Positions 9,577-18,880 of a stretch of 64,000 nt of DNA are shown here, one piece after another. The stretch covers positions 124,001 through 188,000 of the forward strand of contig NZ_JACRSW010000032.1 in assembly GCF_014384965.1 (NCBI RefSeq), written 5' to 3'. The notes below the pieces were generated by a model. The model had not been told where the DNA came from, made no database searches, and saw only the letters and a list, made by a program, of their open reading frames with translations. Positions within the stretch are counted from its first letter, which is position 1, and each line of letters opens with the position of its first letter. Source of the stretch: Jutongia hominis. Its GTDB lineage: Bacteria > Bacillota > Clostridia > Lachnospirales > Lachnospiraceae. Made by a program: the position numbers and the translations under genes.

Positions 9577-9616
9577 GCAGGACGTTATAACGGTTTTATC
9601 CGCTTTAACGTCCTGT
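9577..9616 (-). terminator. Rho-independent terminator of codY
   Basis: A stem with CAGGACGTT pairing with AACGTCCTG, extended by mostly matched bases, lies directly after the codY stop codon, with a T-rich run (TTTTAT) on the minus strand. It separates codY from the fla operon, so flgB needs its own promoter. Confidence 0.8.
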
Positions 9617-9618
9617 TT

Positions 9619-10413
9619 TTATCTTACTTCCCCTTCTGTTTCCTGGTATTGTGCTATCAGTTCATAACGCAGCAGATCATTTACGATCTGCACAGTTGTT
9701 CCTTTCATACCTGATGATTTTGTATGTATGATCCCGGCACTTTCACATTTTTTTAATGCATTGACAATAACAGATCGTGTAATCCCGACTTTATCTGCCA
9801 GCCGGCTTGTCACAAGAATACCTTCTTTCTTTCCATCAAGTTCGTTTAATACCGATAATACTGCTTTTACTTCCAGTTTTGACAACGTATGCATTGCTGC
9901 CATGACATCCTGTGTTTTATGTGTTTCTTCCGATAACTCTTCTGATTCTGCCCGCTGCATTGCAAGACCGATCACTGTCGTACTGTATTCTGTCAGAATA
10001 ATATCATCAATCGAAAACGGATCTTTACAACGATAGACAAAAAGTGTGCCCAGTCGGCTTCCTGCCATGCTGATCGGTGCGATCATTGCCTGATAATTTA
10101 AGACATCTTTGAACTCAAACCCCAGCGTAAGTAAATTTACGTTTTCCTTTGTTGATAAAATATTCATAAAACGATTCTGAATCGTTTCTTCCATATAATC
10201 ACCATAATTTAATTTTTCTAATTGTGGAATACATGGAATATCACTCTTCTCTTTTAATCCAAGAACCTTGCCTTTGCGGCTTACCAACACAACATTCACT
10301 AAAAGAGTCTGTGATAACACCCTGCAAAAAGTCGTAAAATCAATTTTTTCTGACTCTCTCTCATTCAAGAGCTGGTTGATACGTCGTGTCTTATCTAATA
10401 AATCTAAACTCAT
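9619..10413 (-). CDS. codY: GTP- and branched-chain-amino-acid-sensing repressor CodY
   Basis: CodY senses GTP and isoleucine/valine/leucine and represses genes of amino-acid supply, motility and adaptation in Firmicutes. The 264-residue product begins MSLDLLDKTRRINQLL, has the GAF ligand domain in its first ~155 residues, and ends with the diagnostic winged-helix: KVGITRSVIVNALKKCESAG followed by GMKGTTVQIVN. An in-frame GTG two codons upstream is possible, but the AGG of the ribosome site is better spaced for the ATG at 10413. It lies between topA and flgB. A near-consensus CodY box is present upstream of leuB (50962-50976). Confidence 0.96.
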   Translation of the reverse strand: MSLDLLDKTRRINQLLNERESEKIDFTTFCRVLSQTLLVNVVLVSRKGKVLGLKEKSDIPCIPQLEKLNYGDYMEETIQNRFMNILSTKENVNLLTLGFEFKDVLNYQAMIAPISMAGSRLGTLFVYRCKDPFSIDDIILTEYSTTVIGLAMQRAESEELSEETHKTQDVMAAMHTLSKLEVKAVLSVLNELDGKKEGILVTSRLADKVGITRSVIVNALKKCESAGIIHTKSSGMKGTTVQIVNDLLRYELIAQYQETEGEVR

Positions 10414-10530
10414 TTTCACACCTGCTTCTTCTTTTTGTACACAAAACTAAGATTTTCAAATCACATGTCCGGCAATAACAGACTGTCTTCCTAATCTCTT
10501 AAGCATTTATTCGTTATTTCCCCGTTTTTC

Positions 10531-12600
10531 TTACTTCTTATCTGCCTTTTGAACATAACCGCATTGTTCATCCATACAAACAATCTTGTTTCCTTTTTCT
10601 ACCATTGGTCCGTTACACTGTGGACAGCGTTTTGCTACCGGCTTTTGCCAAGACATAAAATCACAATCCGGATAACTGATACATCCAAAATAACGTCTGC
10701 CCTTCTTTGTCTTGCGGATCACGATATCTTCTCCGCACTTCGGACAAGCCACACCAATTTTTTCGAGATATGGTTTAGTGTTACGACATTCAGGAAATCC
10801 CGGGCAGGCAAGAAACTTGCCATGTGGTCCATACTTAATGACCATGTTTCTGCCACATTCTTCGCAAATCACATCTGTGACTTCATCTTCGATTTTAACT
10901 TCCTCTAATTCTTTTTGTGCAACCTCCACCGCTTCATGAAGATCCGGATAGAAGTTTTCCACTACTGTCTTCCACTTTACAGAACCATCTTCCACGCGAT
11001 CTAACAAGCCTTCCATATAGGCTGTAAAATTCACATCCACAATACTTGCAAAGGACTTTTTCATAATGGAATTAACTACTTCACCAAGCTCTGTGATATA
11101 CAGATTCTTCTGTTCTTTTGCAACATAGTGACGATTAATGATCGTTGAAATTGTCGGTGCATAGGTACTTGGCCGGCCGATTCCAAGCTCTTCAAGCGTT
11201 TTAACAAGCGAAGCTTCCGTAAAATGAGCCGGTGGCTGTGTAAAATGCTGTTTTTTATCAAATTGTTCTGCATTCATCTGTGTACCGACCGTAATCTTTT
11301 TCGAAATCTTCTTTTTATCAATCTTATCTTCATCTGTCTGATAAATCGCAAGATACCCGTTAAATACAACCTTAGATGCTGCACTGGTGAAGCGATATTT
11401 GTCTGAATCAATCTTTACCGTTGTCGTTGCAAGCTTAGCAGGAGCCATACGACTCGCTAAAAAACGTTTCCATATCAACTGATACAGTCTGAAATGATCT
11501 CTTGACAAAGAGTCCTTGACTGCTGCAGGCGTCAGGTCAACATAAGTCGGTCGGATTGCTTCATGAGCATCCTGTATCTTTTTACCTGACGTTTCTTTCT
11601 TTTGTGCTGTACCCTGATAGTCTGCACCATAGTTTTCTTCAATATAATCATATGCCATTTTCTTGGCATCCTCTGAAATTCGTGTAGAATCAGTACGAAG
11701 ATATGTGATCAGACCTACTGTTCCTCTTCCTTTGACTGCAACACCCTCATATAATCCCTGTGCTAAACGCATTGTTTTTTGTGTCGAAAAGTTCAAACTC
11801 TTCGCTGCTTCCTGCTGCAATGTACTCGTAGTAAACGGCAACGGACTTTTCTTGGTACGCTCTGTCTCTTTTACATCTGATACAGAAAACTTTGCTTTTT
11901 TCATTTCTTTGATGATCGCGTCCATCTCTTCTTCTGACCCGATCGTCATTTTCTTATCTTTTGTACCATAAAAATCCGCTGTAAAAGGTTTTTTATCTCC
12001 TTCTACACTAAACTCTCCGGTCAGTGTCCAATATTCTTTTGAAATAAAAGCATTGATCTGCTCTTCTCTGTCTGCAACAATACGAAGAGCGACGGACTGT
12101 ACACGACCAGCACTTAGTCCGCGTTTTACTTTAGCCCAAAGGACCGGACTGATCTGATAACCTACAAGCCGGTCTAATACACGTCTTGCCTGCTGTGCAT
12201 CCACAAGACCCATATCAATCTCTCTTGCCTGCCTGATCGACTGCTTTACCGCATTTTTTGTTATTTCATTAAAAGTGATACGACTGGTATTTTTTGACTC
12301 CAGCTTTAATGCATGCATTAAATGCCAGGAAATAGCTTCTCCCTCCCGGTCAGGGTCGGTTGCAAGATAAATCTTATCTGCCTTTTTTACTTCACGACGA
12401 AGTTTTGCTAAAAGTTCACCTTTTCCCCTAATCGTAATATACTTCGGTTCAAAATCATTTTCAATATCAATTCCCAGCTGACTCTTTGGCAGATCACGAA
12501 CATGTCCATTCGATGCCACTACTTCATATGTACTTCCCAGAAATTTTTTAATCGTAGTCGCTTTTGAAGGTGATTCCACGATCACAAGATTCTTTGCCAT
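10531..12600 (-). CDS. topA: DNA topoisomerase I
   Basis: Type IA topoisomerase that relaxes negative supercoils by a 5'-phosphotyrosine intermediate. The 689 residues start with the Toprim domain (NLVIVESPSKATTIKKF) including the acidic TDPDREGEAI motif near residue 81. The catalytic Tyr is at about residue 300 in GLITYLRTDSTRIS. At least three C-terminal zinc ribbons with paired CxxC motifs follow (CEECGRNM, CPKCGEDI, CPQCNGPM). It sits between dprA and codY, the order known from Bacillus. Length and motifs are normal and no defects are visible. Confidence 0.98.
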   Translation of the reverse strand: MAKNLVIVESPSKATTIKKFLGSTYEVVASNGHVRDLPKSQLGIDIENDFEPKYITIRGKGELLAKLRREVKKADKIYLATDPDREGEAISWHLMHALKLESKNTSRITFNEITKNAVKQSIRQAREIDMGLVDAQQARRVLDRLVGYQISPVLWAKVKRGLSAGRVQSVALRIVADREEQINAFISKEYWTLTGEFSVEGDKKPFTADFYGTKDKKMTIGSEEEMDAIIKEMKKAKFSVSDVKETERTKKSPLPFTTSTLQQEAAKSLNFSTQKTMRLAQGLYEGVAVKGRGTVGLITYLRTDSTRISEDAKKMAYDYIEENYGADYQGTAQKKETSGKKIQDAHEAIRPTYVDLTPAAVKDSLSRDHFRLYQLIWKRFLASRMAPAKLATTTVKIDSDKYRFTSAASKVVFNGYLAIYQTDEDKIDKKKISKKITVGTQMNAEQFDKKQHFTQPPAHFTEASLVKTLEELGIGRPSTYAPTISTIINRHYVAKEQKNLYITELGEVVNSIMKKSFASIVDVNFTAYMEGLLDRVEDGSVKWKTVVENFYPDLHEAVEVAQKELEEVKIEDEVTDVICEECGRNMVIKYGPHGKFLACPGFPECRNTKPYLEKIGVACPKCGEDIVIRKTKKGRRYFGCISYPDCDFMSWQKPVAKRCPQCNGPMVEKGNKIVCMDEQCGYVQKADKK

Positions 12601-12675
12601 TGTACTACCTGCCTTTCAACCCTTTTCCATTTTAAATTACAGTGTAGGAAAAACTCCCTTTTGCTGCGTTCAGTA

Positions 12676-13773
12676 TCACATTTTTATCATATAATAACTG
12701 CCACCTGCCATCTCAACCATCTTTTTTGTTTGCAAAGAAAGTAATGCTTCCATTGTACAATTAATGTCTAAACCGCACATCTGAGCAATCTGAGAGATAT
12801 GAAGTGGCTCTAAACTTAAAATAGCATACACTATTTTTTCTGTCGTTTCAAGCATAACCTCATATTTTTTCTTTCTGTTCTCTACATCCTCATCATAAAA
12901 CAGTCCCAGCCCATCAAGAATATCTTTGATGTTTGTTACAAGACAGGCTCCGCTTTTTAACAGTTCATTACCACCCTCATATTGCGGATTGGTAATGCTT
13001 CCTGGTACAACAAAGATTTCTCTTCCCTGTTCTAATCCGGTCTCTGCTGTGATCAAAGAACCACTGCCCTTTTTTGCTTCTATGACCAGTATCCCATCCG
13101 ACAATCCACTGATAATACGGTTACGCATTGGAAAATGATATGGCATGGATGGTGCATTTAAAGGAAACTCGGACAGCACTCCACCATATTGCTGCATTCT
13201 CATGTATTCTTCTATATGCTGTGCCGGATAGCAGATATCTACACCATTTCCGAGTACCGAAAATGTTTTGCCACAAGGTACTTCCATTGCCCCGCGCTGT
13301 GCAGCAATATCAACACCTAAAGCCAGCCCGCTGACTACTTCGATCCCATGCTCTGCCAGCTCTTTTCCAAATCGCTGTGCCAAAGCTCTCCCTTCGTGAG
13401 ACACTCTTCTCGAACCGACAATCGCTACACTTACTTTTCCTTTTTGCGGCAAGTGTCCTTTATAAAAAAGACCATATGGTGCATCCTGTAGGAAACGCAG
13501 TTTATCCGGATACTGTTCTTCTTTTTTATATACAAATTGTATTCCTTTCTTATACATTTCCTCATAATCTCTTTTCAGTCTGTCTTCGTCCTGTCCGGAA
13601 AGAAGCAGATCAATGTCTTTTTCTTTTAAACTTCTGACTTGCATAAGTTCTTCTTTTGAAGCTTTAAAAATATACTCTGCTTCCTTAAAAAAACAAAGCA
13701 GATCTGTTATTTTTTTGATGCCGATCCCCTGCTTGTTACATAGCCAGAACGTATACATTTTCTCATCTGTCAC
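12676..13773 (-). CDS. dprA: DNA-processing protein DprA (Smf)
   Basis: DprA loads RecA onto incoming single-stranded DNA during natural transformation. The 365 residues contain the Rossmann-like DprA core with VAIVGSRRVSHEGRALAQRF and VSGLALGVDIAAQRGAM near residues 115-160, and IISGLSDGILVIEA further on. A C-terminal winged-helix domain (about 300-365) is typical of Firmicute forms. The start is GTG, overlapping the comM stop by 4 bases (GTGA), with GGGGGA upstream at good spacing, so the two genes are translationally coupled. Presence does not prove competence, as dprA is widespread. Confidence 0.96.
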   Translation of the reverse strand: MTDEKMYTFWLCNKQGIGIKKITDLLCFFKEAEYIFKASKEELMQVRSLKEKDIDLLLSGQDEDRLKRDYEEMYKKGIQFVYKKEEQYPDKLRFLQDAPYGLFYKGHLPQKGKVSVAIVGSRRVSHEGRALAQRFGKELAEHGIEVVSGLALGVDIAAQRGAMEVPCGKTFSVLGNGVDICYPAQHIEEYMRMQQYGGVLSEFPLNAPSMPYHFPMRNRIISGLSDGILVIEAKKGSGSLITAETGLEQGREIFVVPGSITNPQYEGGNELLKSGACLVTNIKDILDGLGLFYDEDVENRKKKYEVMLETTEKIVYAILSLEPLHISQIAQMCGLDINCTMEALLSLQTKKMVEMAGGSYYMIKM

Positions 13774-15311
13774 AGTTCATTCCCCCAATATTTCAAATCT
13801 GCTGTCCGGTAAAAAACAGCTTCCACTAAATGTTCCTTCTCAATCATTTCTTTTCCATCCAGATCAGCGATCGTACGTGCGACCTTCAATATCTTATGAT
13901 ATACTCTGGCACTAAATTCCATCTTATGAAAAATATCTTCAACATAGATTTGTGCGGTCGTATCCATTTTACAATAAGTATCGATCATAGATGGAAGCAG
14001 CTGAGCATTATGAAAAACAGACATTTTTTGATATCTCTCTGATTGAATTGTCTGTGCTTTTTGAATTCTTTGCTGCATCTGCGCTGAGTTTTCATTGCAG
14101 ATTGTCTTTTCTTCACAAAAATCCTGATAATCCAATGGAAGTGTCTCTATACAGATGTCCATTCTTTCTAAGATAGGCTGGCTGATCTTTCCTAAATAAT
14201 TTTTAATCTGTACACTGGTACAGTTGCATTTTTTTCGGTTAGGATAATACCCACAAGGGCATGGATTCGTTGCTGCGATCAACTGACATCGTGCCGGATA
14301 CCGGTATGTCCCATCAATCCTCGTCACATTCACAAATCCGTCCTCTAACGGCTGACGAAGAACATCTATTGTCTGTCTGTGAAACTCTGCTAATTCATCC
14401 AAAAAAAGTACGCCTCCGCTTGCCAGACTGACTTCTCCGGGTTTGGGATAACGGCCTCCGCCAAGCAGTGCCGGCTGTGTGACCGTATGATGCGGATCAC
14501 GAAACGGACGTTTTTTGACAAACGGAAGTTCTTTCGATAACAGACCTGCTACACTGTAGATTTTGGATATTTCCATCTGTTCTTCAAAATCCATTTGCGG
14601 CATGATTCCCGGAACTCTTTTTGCGATCATTGTTTTACCGGATCCAGGCGGTCCGATCATCAAAAGATTATGTCTCCCGGCAACAGCAACTTCAACAGCT
14701 CTTCTTACCATCTTTTGTCCGTTGACATCTGAAAAATCAAGTTCCTGAAATGTTTCTTCCGCTCCTTGTCCGTGCGGATTATATTTTTTTTGACTGACCG
14801 TATTATTTTGTAAGACAGACACTAACTCTGCTAAATCACTGACAGCAATAATCTGAATATCTTGTACGACACCGGCCTCTTCTGCATTGTCCTGAGAAAC
14901 AAAACAATGTGTGATTCCGTTTTCATACGCTGTATAAACCTGCGGAAGAACACCACAGATCCCTTGTATCCTTCCTTCCAGGCTCAGTTCACCTATAAAT
15001 GCATATTTTCTGATACTATCTTGTGGAATAAAGCCGAACGCAGTTAATACGGAAACTGCAATGGCAAGATCATAACCGGTTCCATCCTTGCGGATATCTG
15101 CCGGAGAAAGATTGACGGTAATGCGCTTCGGTGGTAACCGGAATCCGGAATTTTTCATAGCAATCCGAACCCTTTCTCTTGCTTCTTTTAACTCCGAAGA
15201 CAAAAAACCGACTAAAGAAAAGGCAGGCAGCCCATCCGATACGTCTGCTTCTACCCGAATCATACAGCCGTCAATCCCCTTGACAGCCATACAATATGCT
15301 TCACTATACAT
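13770..15311 (-). CDS. comM: YifB/ComM family Mg-chelatase-like AAA+ ATPase
   Basis: The family is ComM, a hexameric helicase promoting branch migration during transformation, often annotated as magnesium-chelatase subunit ChlI. The 513 residues have an N-terminal Lon-protease-like fold domain (DVSDGLPAFSLVGFLSSELK), an AAA+ core with Walker A IGPPGSGKT near residue 220, a zinc-binding CPCGYYPNRKKCNC motif, and the C-terminal Mg-chelatase domain. The ATG at 15311 is chosen because AAAGGAG lies just upstream; an in-frame GTG at 15326 would translate it. It forms a two-gene operon with dprA. Confidence 0.95.
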   Translation of the reverse strand: MYSEAYCMAVKGIDGCMIRVEADVSDGLPAFSLVGFLSSELKEARERVRIAMKNSGFRLPPKRITVNLSPADIRKDGTGYDLAIAVSVLTAFGFIPQDSIRKYAFIGELSLEGRIQGICGVLPQVYTAYENGITHCFVSQDNAEEAGVVQDIQIIAVSDLAELVSVLQNNTVSQKKYNPHGQGAEETFQELDFSDVNGQKMVRRAVEVAVAGRHNLLMIGPPGSGKTMIAKRVPGIMPQMDFEEQMEISKIYSVAGLLSKELPFVKKRPFRDPHHTVTQPALLGGGRYPKPGEVSLASGGVLFLDELAEFHRQTIDVLRQPLEDGFVNVTRIDGTYRYPARCQLIAATNPCPCGYYPNRKKCNCTSVQIKNYLGKISQPILERMDICIETLPLDYQDFCEEKTICNENSAQMQQRIQKAQTIQSERYQKMSVFHNAQLLPSMIDTYCKMDTTAQIYVEDIFHKMEFSARVYHKILKVARTIADLDGKEMIEKEHLVEAVFYRTADLKYWGNEL

Positions 15312-15394
15312 ATTGACTCCTTTCACCTAATCGGAAAAAGAAGCTCCCCTATTTATTGATAGTAACATAGTCACTAAAAAAACGCAACGAAAAA

Positions 15395-15426
15395 AGGATA
15401 GTACATCTTACTTATCGTACTATCCT
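15395..15426 (-). terminator. Terminator downstream of nrdR
   Basis: Perfect 10-bp stem AGGATAGTAC / GTACTATCCT with a 12-base loop, followed on the minus strand by TTTTTC. It lies about 75 bases after the nrdR stop and closes the sporulation-sigma/nrdR transcription unit before comM. Confidence 0.88.
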
Positions 15427-15501
15427 AACTATAGAATTTTTTATCTAAAAATGTTTCTTCCGTCAAACAGGATCTATGTTTTTTCTTATATGATTATGGT
15501 G

Positions 15502-15954
15502 CTATTTATCCAAAATCTTTTTTAATTCTTCCATAAAAGTATCCACATCTTTAAATTCGCGGTAGATCGATGCAAATCGCACATAAGCAACTGCATCCAA
15601 TTCTTCTAAATGATTCATTACCAGTTCTCCAATATAATTGCTTGTTACCTCCTTGGCTTCGCGATTAAAAATATCTGCTTCGATCTTATCGATCATCGCA
15701 TTCATTTTACTGACAGAAACCGGTCTTTTATGACAGGAACGAAAAACTCCACGTTCAATCTTCGAGCGATCATAAGGCTCTCTTGTCATATCTTTTTTAA
15801 TCACAACAAGAGGGATTGCTTCCACTTTTTCATAGGTTGTAAAACGTTTCCTGCATTTATCACACTGTCTGCGTCTGCGGATGGAACTCCCTTCATCAGC
15901 AGGTCTTGAATCGATCACCCTGGTATCTTCTTCTCCACAAAATGGACATTTCAT
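15502..15954 (-). CDS. nrdR: Transcriptional repressor NrdR
   Basis: NrdR represses ribonucleotide reductase genes when its ATP-cone binds dATP/ATP. The 150-residue product begins with the zinc ribbon MKCPFCGEEDTRVIDSRP (Cys 3 and 6, with the second pair in QCDKCRKRF) and continues with an ATP-cone domain (about residues 48-138). A longer frame opens at 16044, but the family start MKCPFC and an AAAGGTGG ribosome site fix the ATG at 15954. It follows the YlmC/YmxH gene by 90 bases. Family length is about 150, as here. Confidence 0.97.
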   Translation of the reverse strand: MKCPFCGEEDTRVIDSRPADEGSSIRRRRQCDKCRKRFTTYEKVEAIPLVVIKKDMTREPYDRSKIERGVFRSCHKRPVSVSKMNAMIDKIEADIFNREAKEVTSNYIGELVMNHLEELDAVAYVRFASIYREFKDVDTFMEELKKILDK

Positions 15955-16044
15955 CTTTCTTCCACCTTTCCAGCCATTTTTGATGTAAAAACATCCTCTT
16001 TTTTGATAATAGTATAAATACCCTGCCGCAAAAAAGCAAGTCAT

Positions 16045-16308
16045 TTAGTTCCATTCGCACTTATGAAGACATTTTTCGATATCCGCTTCTACCAAAATGA
16101 CATCTGCACCGATTCTTTGTACATTACAATAAGGAATAATATATTCATGTTCCCTACCCAAAACACCAAACAGTTTGCATGGTCCCGGAATAACGAGTGC
16201 GCAGATTCTCCCTGTTTTTATATCAAAATCTATATCACACACATTTCCGAGTTTTTCTCCATCGCAGATATTGATCACTTCTTTTTCACGTAATTCACAC
16301 AGCCGCAT
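16045..16308 (-). CDS. YlmC/YmxH family PRC-barrel protein, sporulation-associated
   Basis: A small protein of 87 residues with a single PRC-barrel-like domain: MRLCELREKEVINICDGEKL, then LGNVCDIDFDIKTGRICALV and a Pro-Gly turn before EHEYIIPYCNVQRIGADVIL. The YlmC/YmxH family is nearly always next to sporulation genes in Clostridia and Bacilli, and its biochemical role is not established. Here it lies 40 bases after sigG and before nrdR, a common clostridial order. It is probably cytoplasmic, as no signal peptide is present. Confidence 0.85.
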   Translation of the reverse strand: MRLCELREKEVINICDGEKLGNVCDIDFDIKTGRICALVIPGPCKLFGVLGREHEYIIPYCNVQRIGADVILVEADIEKCLHKCEWN

Positions 16309-16348
16309 AAAGCACCTCTTAAAAACTCTTTGTTCTATTCTATGATGA

Positions 16349-17119
16349 TTATCCTAAATAATGTTTCATACTGCTTAATGCTTTCTTTTCCAGTCGGCTG
16401 ACCTGTGCCTGTGAGATACAGATTTCTTCTGCTACTTCCATTTGTGTCTTTCCTTCAAAATAACGTAATTTAATGATCTTATGTTCTCTGTCAGATAAAT
16501 GATCAATCGCTGCTTTTAATGAGATCTTTTCTATCCAACTGTCTTCTTTGTTCTTCTTATCACTGATCTGATCCATAATATGAAGAGTATCTGTACCATC
16601 TCCATAAACCGGTTCATATAATGAAACCGGATTCTGTATCGCATCCAGTGCTAAGACGATATTCTCTGCTTTAATGCCTATCTTTTGTGCCACTTCTTCT
16701 ATGGTTGGCTCTTTTTCACTTTCCTTCATCATAGCCTCTTTTGCATAAATTGCCTTATATGCCGTGTCACGGACAGAACGGCTTACACGGATACTATTGT
16801 TGTCACGCAGATACCGGCGCACCTCTCCAATGATCATCGGAACTGCATAGGTGCTGAATTTAACATTCATTGTGACATCAAAATGATCGATCGACTTCAT
16901 CAGACCGATACAGCCAATCTGAAAAAGATCATCAATATTTTCGCCGGTGTTTGAAAAACGCTGTATAATACTTAATACTAATCGAAGATTTCCTTTGATA
17001 AATTTCTCGCGTGCATCCGTATCTCCTTTTTGGATCCGGTCAAAAAGAGTCTTTTTTTCTTCTTCTGTAAGAAGCGGTAGCTTTGATGTATTGACACCAC
17101 AAATCTCTACTTTATACAT
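16349..17119 (-). CDS. sigG: Forespore-specific sporulation sigma factor SigG
   Basis: SigG directs late gene expression in the engulfed forespore. The 256-residue product starts MYKVEICGVNTSKLPLL, the diagnostic SigG N-terminus. Region 2 (EKFIKGNLRLVLSIIQRFSN; DDLFQIGCIGLMKSIDHFD), region 3 and region 4 (HKIIKLRYFEGKTQMEVAEE and ISQAQVSRLEKKAL) are complete. Seven extra codons are in frame upstream, but AAAGGAG is spaced for the ATG at 17119. It follows sigE by 56 bases in the conserved spoIIGA-sigE-sigG order. Confidence 0.96.
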   Translation of the reverse strand: MYKVEICGVNTSKLPLLTEEEKKTLFDRIQKGDTDAREKFIKGNLRLVLSIIQRFSNTGENIDDLFQIGCIGLMKSIDHFDVTMNVKFSTYAVPMIIGEVRRYLRDNNSIRVSRSVRDTAYKAIYAKEAMMKESEKEPTIEEVAQKIGIKAENIVLALDAIQNPVSLYEPVYGDGTDTLHIMDQISDKKNKEDSWIEKISLKAAIDHLSDREHKIIKLRYFEGKTQMEVAEEICISQAQVSRLEKKALSSMKHYLG

Positions 17120-17175
17120 AAGGCTTTTCTCCTTTGCCAAACTGATATAAAATAGGATTTACTTTTTGTTAAAAT

Positions 17176-17922
17176 TTATACCTGTTCCATTTTAAGAATT
17201 TCTTTTTTTAACCGCCTCATGATCTTTTTTTCTAATCGTGATATATACGATTGTGAAATTCCCATCATATCCGCCACTTCTTTCTGAGTACGCTCCTTCC
17301 CGTCCTTACAATTAATCCCGAAACGAAGCTCTATAATGTCACGCTCCCTGTCATTTAACTTTTCCAGTGCCATTCGAAGCAGTTTTTTGTCTACCTCTTC
17401 TTCCATATCTTTTGATATTACATTTTCGTCCGTTCCAAGAATATCTGACAAAAGCAGTTCATTACCATCCCAGTCAACATTAAGTGGTTCATCGATCGAT
17501 ACTTCATAACGGATCTTATTATTACGTCGTAAATACATTAAAATCTCATTTTCAATACAACGTGATGCATAAGTTGCTAACTTGATATTCTTCATTGGAT
17601 TAAATGTATTGATTGCTTTAATCAATCCGATCGTTCCGATTGAAATCAGATCTTCCACACCAATTCCGGTATTGTCAAATTTCTTTGCTATGTACACGAC
17701 CAGACGCAGGTTATGTTCGATCAAACGGCTTCTTGCTTCCTGGTCCTGGCTGCTGCCTAACTTTTCGATCACTTTTTTCTCTTCTTCGCTTGTAAATGGC
17801 GCCGGTAATATTTCCGCACCTCCAATATAATGAATCTCTCCCTTTCTTCTCATTCCAAACAGTCCGCTAAATTCCGTCATGATACGGAATTGAAATCTGT
17901 TTGCCATTGATATCTTCAGCAT
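17176..17922 (-). CDS. sigE: Mother-cell sporulation sigma factor SigE (pro-form)
   Basis: SigE is the early mother-cell sigma factor, made as an inactive precursor cleaved by SpoIIGA. The 248-residue product has an N-terminal pro-sequence before the conserved [19 protein letters not shown] (about residue 28 on), then a full sigma-70 set: [40 protein letters not shown], and region 4 with [25 protein letters not shown] upstream supports the ATG at 17922 over a more distal in-frame start. It is co-transcribed with spoIIGA (19-base gap), the gene for its own processing protease. Confidence 0.97.
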   Translation of the reverse strand: MLKISMANRFQFRIMTEFSGLFGMRRKGEIHYIGGAEILPAPFTSEEEKKVIEKLGSSQDQEARSRLIEHNLRLVVYIAKKFDNTGIGVEDLISIGTIGLIKAINTFNPMKNIKLATYASRCIENEILMYLRRNNKIRYEVSIDEPLNVDWDGNELLLSDILGTDENVISKDMEEEVDKKLLRMALEKLNDRERDIIELRFGINCKDGKERTQKEVADMMGISQSYISRLEKKIMRRLKKEILKMEQV

Positions 17923-17941
17923 ATTCTTCCTCCCATTCATG

Positions 17942-18718
17942 TTATAATTCAAATCCATTGATGATCATATCAATATTATCCCGAGTACAAAGTTCACAGC
18001 TGACTGCGGCAAGAATATGTTCTTTTGCACTTCCTCCCTCTAAACACAGACGGTCGACACGGTATGCCTTTAAAAAACCCTGTGCACCGATCGAATGATA
18101 TGGTATCAGAATCGGATTCCGCCCTTGTGTGAGTGCGATCCGGTCTGCAAGTTTTTGCGAAATAATAAGCACATTTTCTCCGGTATACGGACTGATCAGC
18201 TGATTACCCGTATCACATAATACCAGAATCTCTTCTTCCATATCATGGTGTACAATCTTCGCATGAAGAACATTTTTTTGCAGCTTTGCCTGTTTTAGGA
18301 TTTCAAAGCGAAATAATAAAAAAAGAAATAGAAGCGAAATCATACCAACCAGCAAAAAGAAAAAAGAATGCCCAAACTGCTTAAAACGAAATTGTTCAAG
18401 CAGGCTTCGGATTCCTAAGAGTGTTCCGCCTGTAAAAAAACTGATTCCTAAGAGTGTCCCGGTGTCTTTGCACCAATCTCTCTTTGAACCCCTGCCAAAA
18501 AAAGCCGGACAAAAGAAAATCAAACGGCATAATTCCAATATAGCAGCAAAGCTTCGGATCCATACAATGATCAAACTGCTAAAAGCTGCCATAAGCAGTG
18601 CCATAGACAGAAATCGAAGCAATCTCCATCTTTTTTGCCGCAGCATTGCTGTCATCAAAGCAAAGAACAGATTTAAAATGAAGTTTAAAATGAAATACAT
18701 ATCAACATAAAAAATCAT
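17942..18718 (-). CDS. spoIIGA: Pro-SigE processing aspartic protease SpoIIGA
   Basis: SpoIIGA is the membrane protease of the sporulation septum that activates pro-SigE after a signal from SpoIIR. The 258 residues have about five membrane spans in the first ~145 residues and a C-terminal aspartic-protease-like domain with the catalytic motif [20 protein letters not shown] (Asp near residue 173) and the family motif [10 protein letters not shown]. The ATG at 18718 gives the conserved beginning [19 protein letters not shown]; in-frame GTG at 18751 is possible but matches the family less well. The ribosome site is weak for either. It is the first gene of the spoIIG operon. Confidence 0.92.
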   Translation of the reverse strand: MIFYVDMYFILNFILNLFFALMTAMLRQKRWRLLRFLSMALLMAAFSSLIIVWIRSFAAILELCRLIFFCPAFFGRGSKRDWCKDTGTLLGISFFTGGTLLGIRSLLEQFRFKQFGHSFFFLLVGMISLLFLFLLFRFEILKQAKLQKNVLHAKIVHHDMEEEILVLCDTGNQLISPYTGENVLIISQKLADRIALTQGRNPILIPYHSIGAQGFLKAYRVDRLCLEGGSAKEHILAAVSCELCTRDNIDMIINGFEL

Positions 18719-18782
18719 TCTCCCATTCAAACCTGCCTCTCTTTTTAACACTTCCTTTCTCTGTCACACTGTTACGTTATTA

Positions 18783-18857
18783 AGTATAACGTCAATAGGG
18801 AGCGAAAGGTGTCAAAAGAGCGCAGCAAAAAAAAGAGTTATGTTCTGTTGTTCGACA
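18783..18857 (-). promoter_or_regulatory. Candidate spoIIG promoter with long spacer and Spo0A boxes
   Basis: On the minus strand TTGACA (18815-18810) is followed after 21 bases by TATACT (18788-18783), about 65 bases before spoIIGA. A 21-base gap is abnormal for sigma-A, but the Bacillus spoIIG promoter is known for a similar 22-base gap and depends on Spo0A. TTCGACA (18851-18857), the complement of the 0A box TGTCGAA, lies upstream, and TGTCAAA overlaps the -35. The match in architecture is seen in sequence; Spo0A control is inferred. Confidence 0.55.
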
Positions 18858-18871
18858 AAACATAACTCTTT
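18832..18871 (-). terminator. Terminator of the LTA-synthase-like gene
   Basis: Perfect 13-bp stem AAAGAGTTATGTT / AACATAACTCTTT with a 14-base loop, followed on the minus strand by a run of eight T. It lies 10 bases after the sulfatase gene stop. The loop contains the exact Spo0A box listed with the spoIIG promoter, so the two elements overlap. Confidence 0.9.
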
Positions 18872-18880
18872 ATCCTATTC

